A stretch of 64,000 bases of DNA from Adhaeribacter soli (GCF_008727925.1 NZ_VTWT01000006.1:248001-312000), one strand, 5' to 3'; positions 8,795-18,021 are shown, numbered from the stretch's first letter. Notes: generated by a model from the letters alone, not told the origin. Numbers and translations are program-made.

Positions 8795-9769
8795 CTACTT
8801 CAGTCTTACCCGCGTGGCACCGTAGCCGAATTTTTCTTTTTTGGCGTCTTCGTAAAATTTGATCAGTTTATTGCGGCTCAGAATTTTCTGGATCTCCTTC
8901 TTCAGAACCCCGTTTCCGGTACCGTGAATAAACGTGATCTCGGGCAGGTTGGCCGCAATGGCGCGTTCCAGATTGTCTTCGAAAACGGCCAGCTGGCGGC
9001 GCAGAATCTCGGAATTGCTCAGGCTCGAAAAATCGTCGTCGGCAATTTTCTCGATGTGCAGGTCTACTTCAGGGGCCGGGGTTTTCAGTTTATAATTTTC
9101 GGCTACGGGTTCCGGATTTTCCGCAATTTGCTCCAGAATTTTATCGGCGTTTATAGTTACCGGTTTGGTATCGAGCTGAAACAGGTAACCTTCTTTTTTC
9201 AGAACCGGCACCATGTTTTTGCTCTTGTAAAACGAGGAAGCTTTAAACTTCAGGCGTTTCAGTTCCGGTTGGAAAAGGGAAGTGGAATTACTCCGGTGCA
9301 ACAGGAATTGCAGCAGAATATCCGGCCACTTATCGAAGTCTTTCAGGTGCAGGTGCGACACCACTTTGCCCGAACGCTGGTGTATTTTATCGTTCAGAAT
9401 GCCTTTGTATTTGCCGCCATGTTCTTCGCCGTAGGTAAAAAGCAGGTCGAAATCGGTATTGTTCACCACGTGCACCGCCAGTAACTCCGGCGACTGGTGC
9501 ACCAGCCCAAGGTAAATGCCGCTGCCGGAAAGTACCGGCGATACCGGATTGGAGAATGCCTGGGCACTTTTTTGCGCCTGGGTGGGCGGGGCCGGCGCAT
9601 TGCTTAAAAAGGTTGCTTCTTCGGCGGCTATTACTACCACTTCGCGGCGCATTACCGGAATGGTAAAATCACCGTCGATGGCTATTTCTACCTGGTCGGC
9701 GCCGATAAAACGGGTTATAATACCTTCTTCCCGGCCACGCATCAGCCGTACACGATCTCCTATATTCAT
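8795..9769 (-). CDS. DUF2027 and Smr domain protein
   Basis: 324 residues. The N-terminal third has an SH3-like start (IGDRVRLMRGREEG) and a DUF2027 beta domain. The last 90 residues form a Smr domain with the DLHIE motif and the late IHGTGNGVLKKEI motif. Smr domains of MutS2 and related proteins cut or bind nucleic acid, including stalled or damaged RNA-ribosome complexes. This architecture is typical of Bacteroidota, and its exact role is not established here. It is a single gene convergent with the receiver gene. Confidence 0.88.
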   Translation of the reverse strand: MNIGDRVRLMRGREEGIITRFIGADQVEIAIDGDFTIPVMRREVVVIAAEEATFLSNAPAPPTQAQKSAQAFSNPVSPVLSGSGIYLGLVHQSPELLAVHVVNNTDFDLLFTYGEEHGGKYKGILNDKIHQRSGKVVSHLHLKDFDKWPDILLQFLLHRSNSTSLFQPELKRLKFKASSFYKSKNMVPVLKKEGYLFQLDTKPVTINADKILEQIAENPEPVAENYKLKTPAPEVDLHIEKIADDDFSSLSNSEILRRQLAVFEDNLERAIAANLPEITFIHGTGNGVLKKEIQKILSRNKLIKFYEDAKKEKFGYGATRVRLK

Positions 9770-9961
9770 AATTTCATTTCAGTTTAAACCGGAATCTGCT
9801 GTTGAAAGAACAGCTTACGCCGGCAGAATTTCCTTCAAAGATACTTGTATTCCTTTATACTTATTCCTTCTAATTAATACCGGTTGATGAAGTGGTTTGT
9901 TTAAATCGGTTTATGCATTGCAGAAAGTATTCTGGAAAATTTCCCTTTTTGGCAAATTATT

Positions 9962-10107
9962 GCGTCATCCCGAACACAAGTGAGTGTGAGGAAGCACGAA
10001 ACTTGCGAGCGGAACTCTGAGGAAACTTATAAAGGCAGCGTCAGAAAACAAGGCAGCATCAGAAAATGGCACCATAAGTTTCCTCGACGTTGCTCGGAAT
10101 GACGCAT
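9962..10107. repeat. Palindromic intergenic element with TGACGC-type ends
   Basis: Imperfect terminal inverted repeats (GCGTCATCCCGAAC at the left, GCTCGGAATGACGC at the right) enclose nested arms GAGGAAACTTAT and ATAAGTTTCCTC. It lies in the 501-bp gap before the ABC-F gene. Single arms of the same style (GTCATCCTGC... and CCAGAATGACAG) recur near 16038 and 20215. Confidence 0.55.
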
Positions 10108-10240
10108 AAGGGTGGTTTAAGCTACAATGGGAACAAAACCCGCCGATTTAACCGTTGTGCAGCAGAATCTTCCCGATTTAAATTAAGTTCAGGTTAGCGG
10201 TAAAGCCATAGCCTTTATGTTCCGGAGGAAAAATAAATAG

Positions 10241-10248
10241 TATCTTTG
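10241..10248 (+). promoter_or_regulatory. -7 box of the ABC-F gene (TATCTTTG)
   Basis: TATCTTTG matches the Bacteroidota TAnnTTTG -7 box and lies 22 nt before the ATG of the ABC-F gene. A -33 TTTG is not clear. Confidence 0.55.
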
Positions 10249-10270
10249 CGCGCTTATTTACAAAACCAAC

Positions 10271-11914
10271 ATGATCTCAGTAGACGGTGTAACGGTTGAA
10301 TTTAACGGTTCGGCCCTTTTCAGCAACATTGCTTTTAACATTAACGAAAACGACCGCATCGCCCTCATGGGCAAGAACGGCGCCGGAAAATCGACCCTGC
10401 TCAAAATTATTGCCGGCGTAAGCAAACCTACCCGTGGTAAAATTTCAGCTCCGAAAGATGCCGTAATTGCCTACCTGCCTCAGCATTTGCTTACCGACGA
10501 TAACTGCACCGTTTTCGACGAAGCCAGTAAAGCGTTTGCCAAAGTGCTGGACATGAAAAAAGAGATGGATGAATTAAATCATCAGCTCGAAACCCGCACC
10601 GACTATGATTCCGACGATTACTATAAACTGATCGAAAAAGTAACCGAGCTGGGCGAAAAATACTATTCTATTGAAGAAATAAACTACGATGCCGAAGTAG
10701 AAAAAACGCTGAAGGGCCTGGGCTTTTTGCGCGAAGATTTTACCCGCCCGACTACGGAGTTTTCCGGCGGCTGGCGCATGCGCATTGAGCTGGCTAAAAT
10801 TCTGCTCCAGAAACCGGACCTGATCCTGCTCGATGAGCCCACCAACCACCTCGACATCGAATCCATTCAATGGCTCGAAGATTTCCTGGTGAACAACGCC
10901 AAAGCGGTAATTGTAATTTCCCACGATAAGGCCTTTGTAGACAACATTACCAACCGTACCATTGAAGTAACCATGGGCCGGATCTACGATTACAAAGTTC
11001 CTTACTCGCAATACCTGCAACTCCGCAAAGAACGCCGCGAACAGCAGCAAAAACAGTACGACGACCAGCAAAAGGAAATTGCCGATATTCAGCAATTCAT
11101 CGACCGCTTTAAAGGCACGTATTCCAAAACCCTGCAGGTGCAAAGCCGCGTGAAAATGCTCGAGAAAATGGAGCTGATCGAAGTGGATGAAGTAGATACT
11201 TCTGCCTTGAGCCTGAAATTCCCGCCGGCGCCGCGTTCCGGAAATTACCCGGTTATTGCCGAAGAACTGGGCAAGACCTACGGCAACCACGTGGTGTTCA
11301 AAGATGCCTCGCTTACCATTGAACGCGGCGAAAAGATTGCCCTGGTAGGGAAGAACGGTGAAGGTAAATCTACGTTCGTGAAAGCCATTATGGGCGAGAT
11401 CGATTTCGACGGAAAACTGACCCTGGGCCATAATGCCATGATCGGGTATTTCGCCCAGGACCAGGCCGCCAAGCTCGACGGCGAACTGACCGTTTTCCAG
11501 ACCATCGATCAGATCGCGGTAGGGGAGGTGCGTACGAAGATCAAAGATATTCTGGGTGCGTTCATGTTCAGCGGCGAAACGGTAGAGAAGAAAGTAAAAA
11601 TGCTTTCCGGCGGGGAAAGAACCCGTCTGGCCATGATCAAATTGCTGTTGCAACCGGTTAACCTCTTAATTCTCGATGAGCCAACAAACCACCTCGACAT
11701 TAAAACGAAAGACATTCTGAAAGACGCCCTGAAGGCTTTCGACGGAACCTTAATTCTGGTTTCCCACGACCGCGATTTCCTGGACGGCTTGGCAGAAAAA
11801 GTATTCGAATTCGGCAACAAACGCATCCGCGAGCACTTCGAAGATATCAACGGCTTCCTCCGCAACAAAAAAATGGATAACCTCCGCGAAATTGAAAGAA
11901 CGGTAGCCAAATAA
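10271..11914 (+). CDS. ABC-F family ATPase
   Basis: 547 residues with two ABC domains in one chain and no membrane segment. Domain 1 has GKNGAGKST, FSGGWRMRIELA and LLDEPTNHLDI; domain 2 has GKNGEGKST, LSGGERTRLAMI and ILDEPTNHLDI. Between them lies the charged interdomain linker (around residues 240-330) that enters the ribosomal tRNA exit or peptidyl-transferase region in this family. ABC-F proteins relieve stalled translation, and some protect against antibiotics; no resistance role can be claimed from sequence alone. It has its own promoter box and terminator. A degenerate copy of its 3' end lies at 17879-17968. Confidence 0.92.
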   Translation: MISVDGVTVEFNGSALFSNIAFNINENDRIALMGKNGAGKSTLLKIIAGVSKPTRGKISAPKDAVIAYLPQHLLTDDNCTVFDEASKAFAKVLDMKKEMDELNHQLETRTDYDSDDYYKLIEKVTELGEKYYSIEEINYDAEVEKTLKGLGFLREDFTRPTTEFSGGWRMRIELAKILLQKPDLILLDEPTNHLDIESIQWLEDFLVNNAKAVIVISHDKAFVDNITNRTIEVTMGRIYDYKVPYSQYLQLRKERREQQQKQYDDQQKEIADIQQFIDRFKGTYSKTLQVQSRVKMLEKMELIEVDEVDTSALSLKFPPAPRSGNYPVIAEELGKTYGNHVVFKDASLTIERGEKIALVGKNGEGKSTFVKAIMGEIDFDGKLTLGHNAMIGYFAQDQAAKLDGELTVFQTIDQIAVGEVRTKIKDILGAFMFSGETVEKKVKMLSGGERTRLAMIKLLLQPVNLLILDEPTNHLDIKTKDILKDALKAFDGTLILVSHDRDFLDGLAEKVFEFGNKRIREHFEDINGFLRNKKMDNLREIERTVAK

Positions 11915-11936
11915 GCTCAAAAAGTATAAAAGCGGG

Positions 11937-11968
11937 AAAGCCTGGTAGCGAAAGTTATCAGGCTTTTT
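11937..11968 (+). terminator. Terminator of the ABC-F gene
   Basis: AAAGCCTG and CAGGCTTT arms close a 14-nt loop and are followed by a T run. A related terminator follows the 3'-end remnant at 17988. Confidence 0.75.
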
Positions 11969-12039
11969 CATTGCCTTTCAAAGAGCTTTTTATTGCGTTT
12001 CAAAATCGGCCAGGATTTTTAAGGCCGCAGCCTGAAGCA

Positions 12040-12071
12040 AGAAACAGGTACGAACTTAATTTCTGCCGGTT
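12040..12071 (-). pseudogene. Vestigial copy of the DUF998 gene 3' end
   Basis: A stretch reading AAACAGGTACGAACTTAATT on the plus strand matches, with few differences, the segment around 12319-12348 that holds the stop region of the DUF998 gene. Weaker similarity continues on the upstream side. It is about 280 bp from the parent and directly adjoins the palindromic element at 12077. Confidence 0.4.
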
Positions 12072-12076
12072 TTCAG

Positions 12077-12134
12077 TTTGCTTGACGGGATTTGTAATCC
12101 CGTCTTAACCGAGCTGTGGGATTTGTAATCCCAC
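12077..12134. repeat. GGGATTTGTAATCCC palindromic element, copy A (core only)
   Basis: Two related units, each with the palindrome GGGATTTGTAATCCC, are separated by CGTCTTAACCGAGCTGT. The same two-unit core occurs inverted at 16149-16265 and in the same orientation at 52081-52217. Here the outer inverted repeats are too decayed to recognise. Confidence 0.75.
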
Positions 12135-12333
12135 TTTCTTAAAAATTAACATAGTTATGCCAAGTCCTGCAAGCCAAAGCGCTGCATTAAAATTACAGGC
12201 TATAAAAAAAACGAAGGCCATTTCTGAGGCTTCGCCTCACTGATTTACAAACTTCAGATTATTTATAAGGCAAAGTTAAAAACTTAGACCAGCGATTTGG
12301 AGAATGCAACGACCATAGGAAACAGGTACGATC

Positions 12334-13019
12334 TTAATTACTACCGGCAACCGGCTCAGCCCTTTGCATACCGGAACGCCTCAACATCCGGACGGCCAGT
12401 ACCATGAAAAAAACATGGTATACTAAAATAAAGAGCCGTTGCCATAAACCCCGGTAGGTTATCAGATCTAATTTCGAAGCCAGAAAAAGCAAGATAAAAG
12501 CTACCCCGGCCACACATGTAAATTTCGCATAAAAGTTCAGGCGCGGAAATGCCTTTTTCGGAAACAGTTTCAACGCAACTACCGGCGCAAGTACCATAGA
12601 AAGTACGCCTACCGCACCGAAAACGCTATGCACTAGCCCGGAAAAAGTGAGTTTGCCATTTGCGTGTTCGAAAGGAAATAATCCTGAACCGGCGCCTTCT
12701 CCCAGGCCATACAAAAGATCAGCCAAGCCGTTATTTTCGCCCACTTTCCGGGAAAAGCCCGGTAAAAACCGGCGGCAAAAATTGCAAGCAGAATAAAAAA
12801 GTTAACGCTCCAGGCATTCATGTAACCGGCAACGGGGCTATCTGACGTTCCCAAATAACTTATTGTCTGGTAAAGGGAATTATAACCGGGGTACAAACTT
12901 TTTAAGAAGAATGTAACCGCAAAGTCCCCGATGCAGGCCAGCCAGCCACATATTGCAGCCGCAATAAGAAAAGGGGAATTCTCCTGCTTCATACCAGTAA
13001 AATAGGCCTGCAATTGCAA
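12334..13019 (-). pseudogene. DUF998-like membrane protein, frameshifted
   Basis: Two overlapping frames together read as one membrane protein of about 215-225 residues. The N-terminal frame (12633-13019; likely start ATG at 12992) gives three or four membrane segments up to GFYRAFPG. The C-terminal frame (12334-12744) takes over with LADLLYGLGEGAGSGLFP, which resembles the DUF998 central motif, and three more membrane segments. The shift falls near 12690-12705, beside a short A run. This is either a natural inactivating indel or a sequence error. The function of DUF998 is unknown. Confidence 0.65.
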
Positions 13020-13357
13020 AAGCAGGCTTTAAAGTAACCACGAAACGAAGACAAGGTTTTTTCCGTCATTTGCTATCGTTTTTTATGCCAGATTCCAAAC
13101 AAGGCTGGTTCGAGTTTTAGCGGAGTTGTAACCTGGACCTATTTATGATCTGAAGTTTCTAAACCAGTAAAGCGGCAGCCTCAAAAATGGCTACTGAAAG
13201 GCATTTGAAAGCTAAAATATTCTAAGCTGCAGTGGTAAAAATATTGCTCAACTTCTAAAATCTAACAAGTTTAAATCTTGCCTGTTTACTAATAAAATCA
13301 GAAAGCACGCGCCGAAGTAACAAGTTAAAAAACGGCCTTTTCTGTGCCTGCCATGCC
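13020..13357. other. Gene-free stretch
   Basis: AT-rich intergenic DNA between the DUF998 gene and mprF, which are divergent. It probably holds both promoters. I see no hairpin, repeat or convincing small gene. Confidence 0.5.
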
Positions 13358-15982
13358 ATGAAAAAAGCCTCCGTTTCAAGTTCTTTCTGGAATACCTGGA
13401 AGGAGAAAAACCTGCCTTTTTTGCGGGAGAACGGAAAGGTCATCCTGCAATTTATTGTCACCCTTTTTTTTATCAGTGTTGGCATCTGGTTTCTAAAGCA
13501 CGAAGGAACCGAACTGACTGACGTAAAGAACAGCCTTGTAAAGGCAAAATGGTCCTGGCTGGCTGTCATGTTCGGAATTACCGTTGCCTACCTGTTGCTG
13601 CAGGGCCTGATGTACGTAGTCGCTTTTCGGGCGGTAGGAGCGCGGGTGGCCTATCCCGATGCCCTGAAGCTGTTTCTGAAACGGAACTTTGTGAGCGTAT
13701 TTTTGCCGGCCGGCGGCGTTTCTTCGCTGGCTTTTTTTGGAAGCAGTATTGTTTCCAAAGGCGTAAAACACACTCAAGTCTATTTTGCTTCTTCCATATA
13801 TGCTTTTGTGGGCCTGCTTTCGGTAATTTGTGTGGCGGTTCCGGCTTTTTTCTTTGCCCTGGCCGAAGGAACGGTGGGTTCCGGGGAATGGTACGCGCTC
13901 GGGACAATTGTACTGCTTCTCATTGGTCTTGTGGCGGCGTATAAACTGCTTACTTCCGAAAAGCTGCTTTACGGCTGGCTTCAGAAAAAACTGCCTGCCT
14001 TAGCGGTGGTACTCTCCGATCTGCATGCCCATAAAATTGCAATGCCGTATTTTATGACAGCCATTATTATTTCCCTGGTAATCGATCTGGCCGGCATCGT
14101 TAACCTATACGTGGCTATGCTTGCCCTGGGGTTCCGGGCTACCATCTTTGTGGCCCTGATGGGCTACGTGGTGTCGGTTATCCTGCTGGTGGTTTCGCCT
14201 TTTCTGCGCGGATTGGGGGCAGTGGAATTTTCGCTCACATATGTCCTGGTCCGACTGGGCTTTGGGAAAGTAGAAGCTTTGTCCATCACGTTCCTGTACC
14301 GTTTTTTCGAATTCTGGATACCACTTCTAGCCGGTGCCGGCACGTTCCTGCTTAAAATAAACAGCCTGCTGTTGCGGGTGGTTCCGGCTTTGCTGCTGCT
14401 TGCCCTGGGTGTGGTAAACATTATTTCGGTGCTTACCCCTGCCATTTCCTGGCGGCTGAACTGGCTCGAAAATTTTCTGCCGGTACAGGCCATTCATGCC
14501 TCCAATTACCTGGTGCTTATTGCCGGCTTTTTCCTGCTGGTAACGGCTGCCTTTATGCTCAAAGGCTTGCGTACCGCCTGGTGGTTTGCCCTGATCCTGA
14601 GCTTGCTTTCTTTTATCGGTCATTTAACCAAGGCCGTAGATTACGAAGAAGCTGCGCTGGCGCTTGCCGTGGTACTGATCCTGGTCTTCACCCGGAAAGA
14701 ATACTTTGTCCGGAATAATCCGGCGCTCCGGACGGTAGGGTTGCAAACGGCTTTGCTCGGCATAGCTGCCCTCCTGGTTTATGGAGTAACCGGATTTTAT
14801 TTTTTAGATCCCGGCCATTTTCACATCGACTTTAATTTCACCCAGGCTCTTAAATATACCTTTTTCAACTGCTTTTTGCTGAATACAGCCGGCCTGGTGC
14901 CTGCCGATGCCTTTGCCCGCGATTTTTTAGTATCGCTCAACCTCAGCGGCTTTTTATTGACTGCCTTCCTGCTTTACACACTGGTGAGTCCCTACATTAT
15001 TAAAAGAAATTCCCCGGCCGAAGATTTTATTACGGCCCGGGAACTGGTGCGCCGCTACGGCAACTCCGGCATGGATTATTTTAAAACCTACCCCGATAAA
15101 ACCATCTTTCTTACCGATGACCGGCAGGCCTTTCTGGCGTACCGGATAGCCGGAAATTACGCCGTAGTGCTCGAGAACCCGGTTGCCGAAACTTCCGAAG
15201 GCCGCAAGACCTGTTTGCGGGCATTCGATGAATTCTGCCGGAAAAACAGCCTGAAATGCCTCTGCTACCGGGTACCGGAAGAAGAACTGGAAATGTATAG
15301 CCAACTCGGTAAAAAGCATTTGTTCCTGGGCCAGGAAGGCGTAGTGTCGGTAAAGTCATTTACCCTGCAGGGAGGTAAAACCCGTTCGCTCCGCAATGCG
15401 CTAAAGAAAATTACCGACCTGGGTTTGAAAGAACGCATCTATGAACCGCCCATCCCGGAAGGGCTGCTCCAGAAACTCCAGGCCGTTAGCGATGAATGGC
15501 TGCAGGCTACCGGCCGGCAGGAAATAAGTTTTTCCCAGGGCATCTTCCTGCCTCAGGAGCTCCGGCAGCAAGCTGTTATAACCGTAGAGAATGCCGAAGA
15601 AAAGATCCTGGCTTTTCTCAACATCATCCCCGATTTTGCCCCCGGCGAAGGCACCTTCGATCTGGTGCGCAAAACCCGCGATGCGCCCAACGGCATCATG
15701 GATTTTCTGCACATCAGCCTGTTGCAGTATTTCAAAGATCGGAATTTTGAAACCCTGAACCTTGGTTTTGCGCCCCTGAGCGGCATAGAAAGCCCGCAAT
15801 CATTTCCGGAAAGGTCTATGAAGTTTGCCTACGAAAAAATAAAAGCCTTTTCCCATTACAAAGGCTTGCGCGAATTCAAAGAAAAGTTTTCGCCGGAGTG
15901 GCACAACAAATACCTGATCTACAGCCACGATTATGATCTGCTGCAGGCGCCGGCCGTACTCGCAAAAGTTATAAAACCCTGA
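13358..15982 (+). CDS. mprF: MprF-like phosphatidylglycerol aminoacyltransferase/flippase
   Basis: 874 residues in two parts. Residues about 1-540 carry some 13-14 membrane helices and include the UPF0104-type flippase region (GGVSSLAFFGSSIV, LRGLGAVEFSLTYVL). Residues about 560-874 form a cytosolic DUF2156 synthase domain that uses aminoacyl-tRNA, with FLNIIPDF, GIMDFLHISLLQYFKD and LNLGFAPLSG. MprF adds lysine or another amino acid to phosphatidylglycerol and moves it to the outer leaflet, lowering negative charge and sensitivity to cationic peptides. The next gene on the same strand encodes an AcvB/VirJ protein. Which amino acid is used cannot be told from sequence. Confidence 0.9.
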   Translation: MKKASVSSSFWNTWKEKNLPFLRENGKVILQFIVTLFFISVGIWFLKHEGTELTDVKNSLVKAKWSWLAVMFGITVAYLLLQGLMYVVAFRAVGARVAYPDALKLFLKRNFVSVFLPAGGVSSLAFFGSSIVSKGVKHTQVYFASSIYAFVGLLSVICVAVPAFFFALAEGTVGSGEWYALGTIVLLLIGLVAAYKLLTSEKLLYGWLQKKLPALAVVLSDLHAHKIAMPYFMTAIIISLVIDLAGIVNLYVAMLALGFRATIFVALMGYVVSVILLVVSPFLRGLGAVEFSLTYVLVRLGFGKVEALSITFLYRFFEFWIPLLAGAGTFLLKINSLLLRVVPALLLLALGVVNIISVLTPAISWRLNWLENFLPVQAIHASNYLVLIAGFFLLVTAAFMLKGLRTAWWFALILSLLSFIGHLTKAVDYEEAALALAVVLILVFTRKEYFVRNNPALRTVGLQTALLGIAALLVYGVTGFYFLDPGHFHIDFNFTQALKYTFFNCFLLNTAGLVPADAFARDFLVSLNLSGFLLTAFLLYTLVSPYIIKRNSPAEDFITARELVRRYGNSGMDYFKTYPDKTIFLTDDRQAFLAYRIAGNYAVVLENPVAETSEGRKTCLRAFDEFCRKNSLKCLCYRVPEEELEMYSQLGKKHLFLGQEGVVSVKSFTLQGGKTRSLRNALKKITDLGLKERIYEPPIPEGLLQKLQAVSDEWLQATGRQEISFSQGIFLPQELRQQAVITVENAEEKILAFLNIIPDFAPGEGTFDLVRKTRDAPNGIMDFLHISLLQYFKDRNFETLNLGFAPLSGIESPQSFPERSMKFAYEKIKAFSHYKGLREFKEKFSPEWHNKYLIYSHDYDLLQAPAVLAKVIKP

Positions 15983-16148
15983 TTCAGAATACCTGCAGAA
16001 CGGTTAAATTTTGATTAGAGGCTGTCTCATACTATAGCTGTCATCCTGCTTGTCCCGATGAATATCGGGGAGCGCCAGCGAAGGACCTTGTCAGCTTTTA
16101 GCAGAATCGCCGGTTTACAGTATTACTTTGAGCAAATGCGTAGTTTCA

Positions 16149-16265
16149 CTAGTACACTGTCAAGTTAGTTTACAGTAAGTGGGATTACAAATCCCACGGC
16201 TCGGTTAAGACGGGATTACAAATCCCGTCAAGCAAATTCTATAAATTAACTTGACTGTGTAATAG
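16149..16265. repeat. GGGATTTGTAATCCC palindromic element, copy B
   Basis: A 117-bp element with imperfect terminal inverted repeats (CTAGTACACTGTCAAGTTAG at the left; TTAACTTGACTGTGTAATAG at the right). They enclose the same two GGGATTACAAATCCC units as copies A and C but in the opposite orientation. It is the main content of the 456-bp gap between mprF and the acvB/virJ gene. Confidence 0.85.
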
Positions 16266-16438
16266 TGCTCTATAAACCATTCGTTGGCGGGTTCTTCTGT
16301 TCGCCGTTGTTGTGTGTTTTCACCAACAACCAAACATCAGCCTGCTTTTACCCGACAAATAAAACTTTTTGAAGCACTTGCGTTCAACCTAATGGCTTTA
16401 TTTAAAGTAGTTTTTAAGGAAAAGATAAATGTACAAGC

Positions 16439-17860
16439 ATGAAAAAGCTCCTGATGTTGCTTTTGTTCCTGGCGTTTGGCATAGGCCGGAGCCTGGCGCT
16501 GTCCGACGATTCCCTGAACTACCGGTCGTTCGGGAAAGTCAGGATTTATGAGCCCAAAGGAACATCCGGTCCTCCACAAGCCATTGTGATCTTTATTTCC
16601 GGCGATGGTGGCTGGGGGAATAAGCTGGAAGCCATGACCCGGAAAATTGCTTTTCTGGGAGCTTTGGTAGTGGGGGTAGACAACAAGACTTATTACCGAA
16701 ATATAAAAAAGCAGCAGGTGAAATGCTATTACCCGGCGGCCGATTTCGAAACGCTGAGTATGGCCATCCAGAAAAAATATAAAACCCCGCAATACCTGAA
16801 ACCTGTTCTGGTGGGGTTCTCTTCCGGCGCCACGCTGTCTTACGGCATGGTGGCCCAGGCGCCGGCCAATACGTTTAAAGGAGCCATCCTGCTTGGTTTT
16901 TGTCCGGATATTGAATTAGATAAGACCTTGTGCAACGGTACCGGGTTAACCAGTTATGTGGTAACGCCCGGGCGGGTCTATTACCTGGAACCCACCCGGA
17001 AACTGAAGGCGCCCGTAATTGTATTGCAGGGAGGAGAGGACCTGGTTTGCCCGCCGCCGGTAATTGAAAAATTTATGAAAGGCCTGCCCGATGGCGAATA
17101 TGTATTTCTGCCCAAAGTAGGGCATGGTTTTTCCAAGATCCGGACCTGGTGGCCCCAGTTTGTGCAGGCTTACGAAAAAATTGAAAAAGCGCCGGTTTTC
17201 GGAGCTGCCCCGCCGGAACGGAGAACGCCCCTGGTACCCTTTAATACGGGGCTGCCGCTCACCTTAGTTCCCGCTCTGGCAAAAGACCTTCCCCTGATCT
17301 TTGCTATATCCGGCGACGGCGGCTGGACCAGTTTTGATGAGAGCATTAGCCGGAAATTAGCCGAAAAAGGCATGCCGGTAATTGGTTTGGATGCCCAGCA
17401 GTATTTCTGGCAGCGGAAAGACCCTGCCCAAACCGCCGCCATAATTGCCCGGACCATTGAGCATTATCTGGCAGCCTGGAACCGGCAAAACGTGGTGCTG
17501 ATAGGATATTCTTTTGGCGCGAATGTGATTCCCTTTATTGCCCTTCGGTTCCCGCCGGAATTAAAAAGCAGGCTGCAGTCCGTAGTTTGTTTGTCGCCGG
17601 ACCAGACCACTGCCTTCGAGATCCGCCTGACTGATATGCTGGAGCTGGAAACCACCGAAACCTATAATGTATTACAGGCCGTGAAAAGCATTAAACCCTA
17701 TAATCCGATTTGTGTTTTCGGCAGCCAGGAAAATACCGGATTACCGAAGAAATTTGCTAACACCGGCGCAAAGATCGTAATGCTGCCCGGCAACCACCAT
17801 TACAACGAAAATTATGATGCCATTGCAGATGCCGTCCTTGAAAATTATGGGAAAAAGTAA
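16439..17860 (+). CDS. AcvB/VirJ family protein with tandem hydrolase domains
   Basis: 473 residues with an N-terminal signal peptide (MKKLLMLLLFLAFGIG). Two related alpha/beta-hydrolase domains follow. Each opens with SGDGGW (54-59 and near 290) and carries a serine elbow (GFSSGA in the first, GYSFGA in the second) and a late histidine (KVGHGFS, GNHHYNE). This two-domain form matches AcvB; VirJ has one domain. AcvB of Agrobacterium is reported to hydrolyse lysyl-phosphatidylglycerol in the periplasm. Its position directly after mprF supports a role in removing aminoacyl groups from the same lipid; that link is inference. Confidence 0.85.
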   Translation: MKKLLMLLLFLAFGIGRSLALSDDSLNYRSFGKVRIYEPKGTSGPPQAIVIFISGDGGWGNKLEAMTRKIAFLGALVVGVDNKTYYRNIKKQQVKCYYPAADFETLSMAIQKKYKTPQYLKPVLVGFSSGATLSYGMVAQAPANTFKGAILLGFCPDIELDKTLCNGTGLTSYVVTPGRVYYLEPTRKLKAPVIVLQGGEDLVCPPPVIEKFMKGLPDGEYVFLPKVGHGFSKIRTWWPQFVQAYEKIEKAPVFGAAPPERRTPLVPFNTGLPLTLVPALAKDLPLIFAISGDGGWTSFDESISRKLAEKGMPVIGLDAQQYFWQRKDPAQTAAIIARTIEHYLAAWNRQNVVLIGYSFGANVIPFIALRFPPELKSRLQSVVCLSPDQTTAFEIRLTDMLELETTETYNVLQAVKSIKPYNPICVFGSQENTGLPKKFANTGAKIVMLPGNHHYNENYDAIADAVLENYGKK

Positions 17861-17878
17861 GTTTTCTAAAATCGGTTT

Positions 17879-17968
17879 CCCGCGACTACCTTAAAGAAAT
17901 GAACGCTTCCTTCACACAAAGGAAATAGGTGTCCTCCGCGAAATTGAAAGAACGGTAGCAAATTAAGC
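17879..17968 (+). pseudogene. Decayed copy of an ABC-F gene 3' end
   Basis: CCTCCGCGAAATTGAAAGAA and the following ACGGTAGC are identical to the last codons of the ABC-F gene at 10271-11914. Similarity continues on both sides: RDYLKEMN aligns with REHFEDIN, and AAAAAGTATAAAA follows the stop. An in-frame TAG interrupts the copy. No other part of an ABC-F gene is present here. The next sequence is a terminator related to that of the parent gene. Confidence 0.7.
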
Positions 17969-17987
17969 TAAAAAAGTATAAAATGAG

Positions 17988-18021
17988 AAAGCCTGATAAC
18001 GGATTAATTATCAGGCTTTTT
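17988..18021 (+). terminator. Terminator after the ABC-F remnant
   Basis: AAAGCCTGATAA and TTATCAGGCTTT form a 12-bp stem with a T run. It is a relative of the terminator at 11937-11968 and now probably ends the acvB/virJ transcript. Confidence 0.75.

Noticed and set aside
10574-11653. 359-codon frame antisense to the ABC-F gene
   Set aside because: A mirror of the strongly conserved ABC-F coding sequence; low-complexity Phe/Leu-rich translation.
16439-17860. Internal duplication or assembly error in the AcvB/VirJ gene
   Set aside because: The two halves share motifs but have diverged strongly, and the two-domain form is the normal AcvB architecture.
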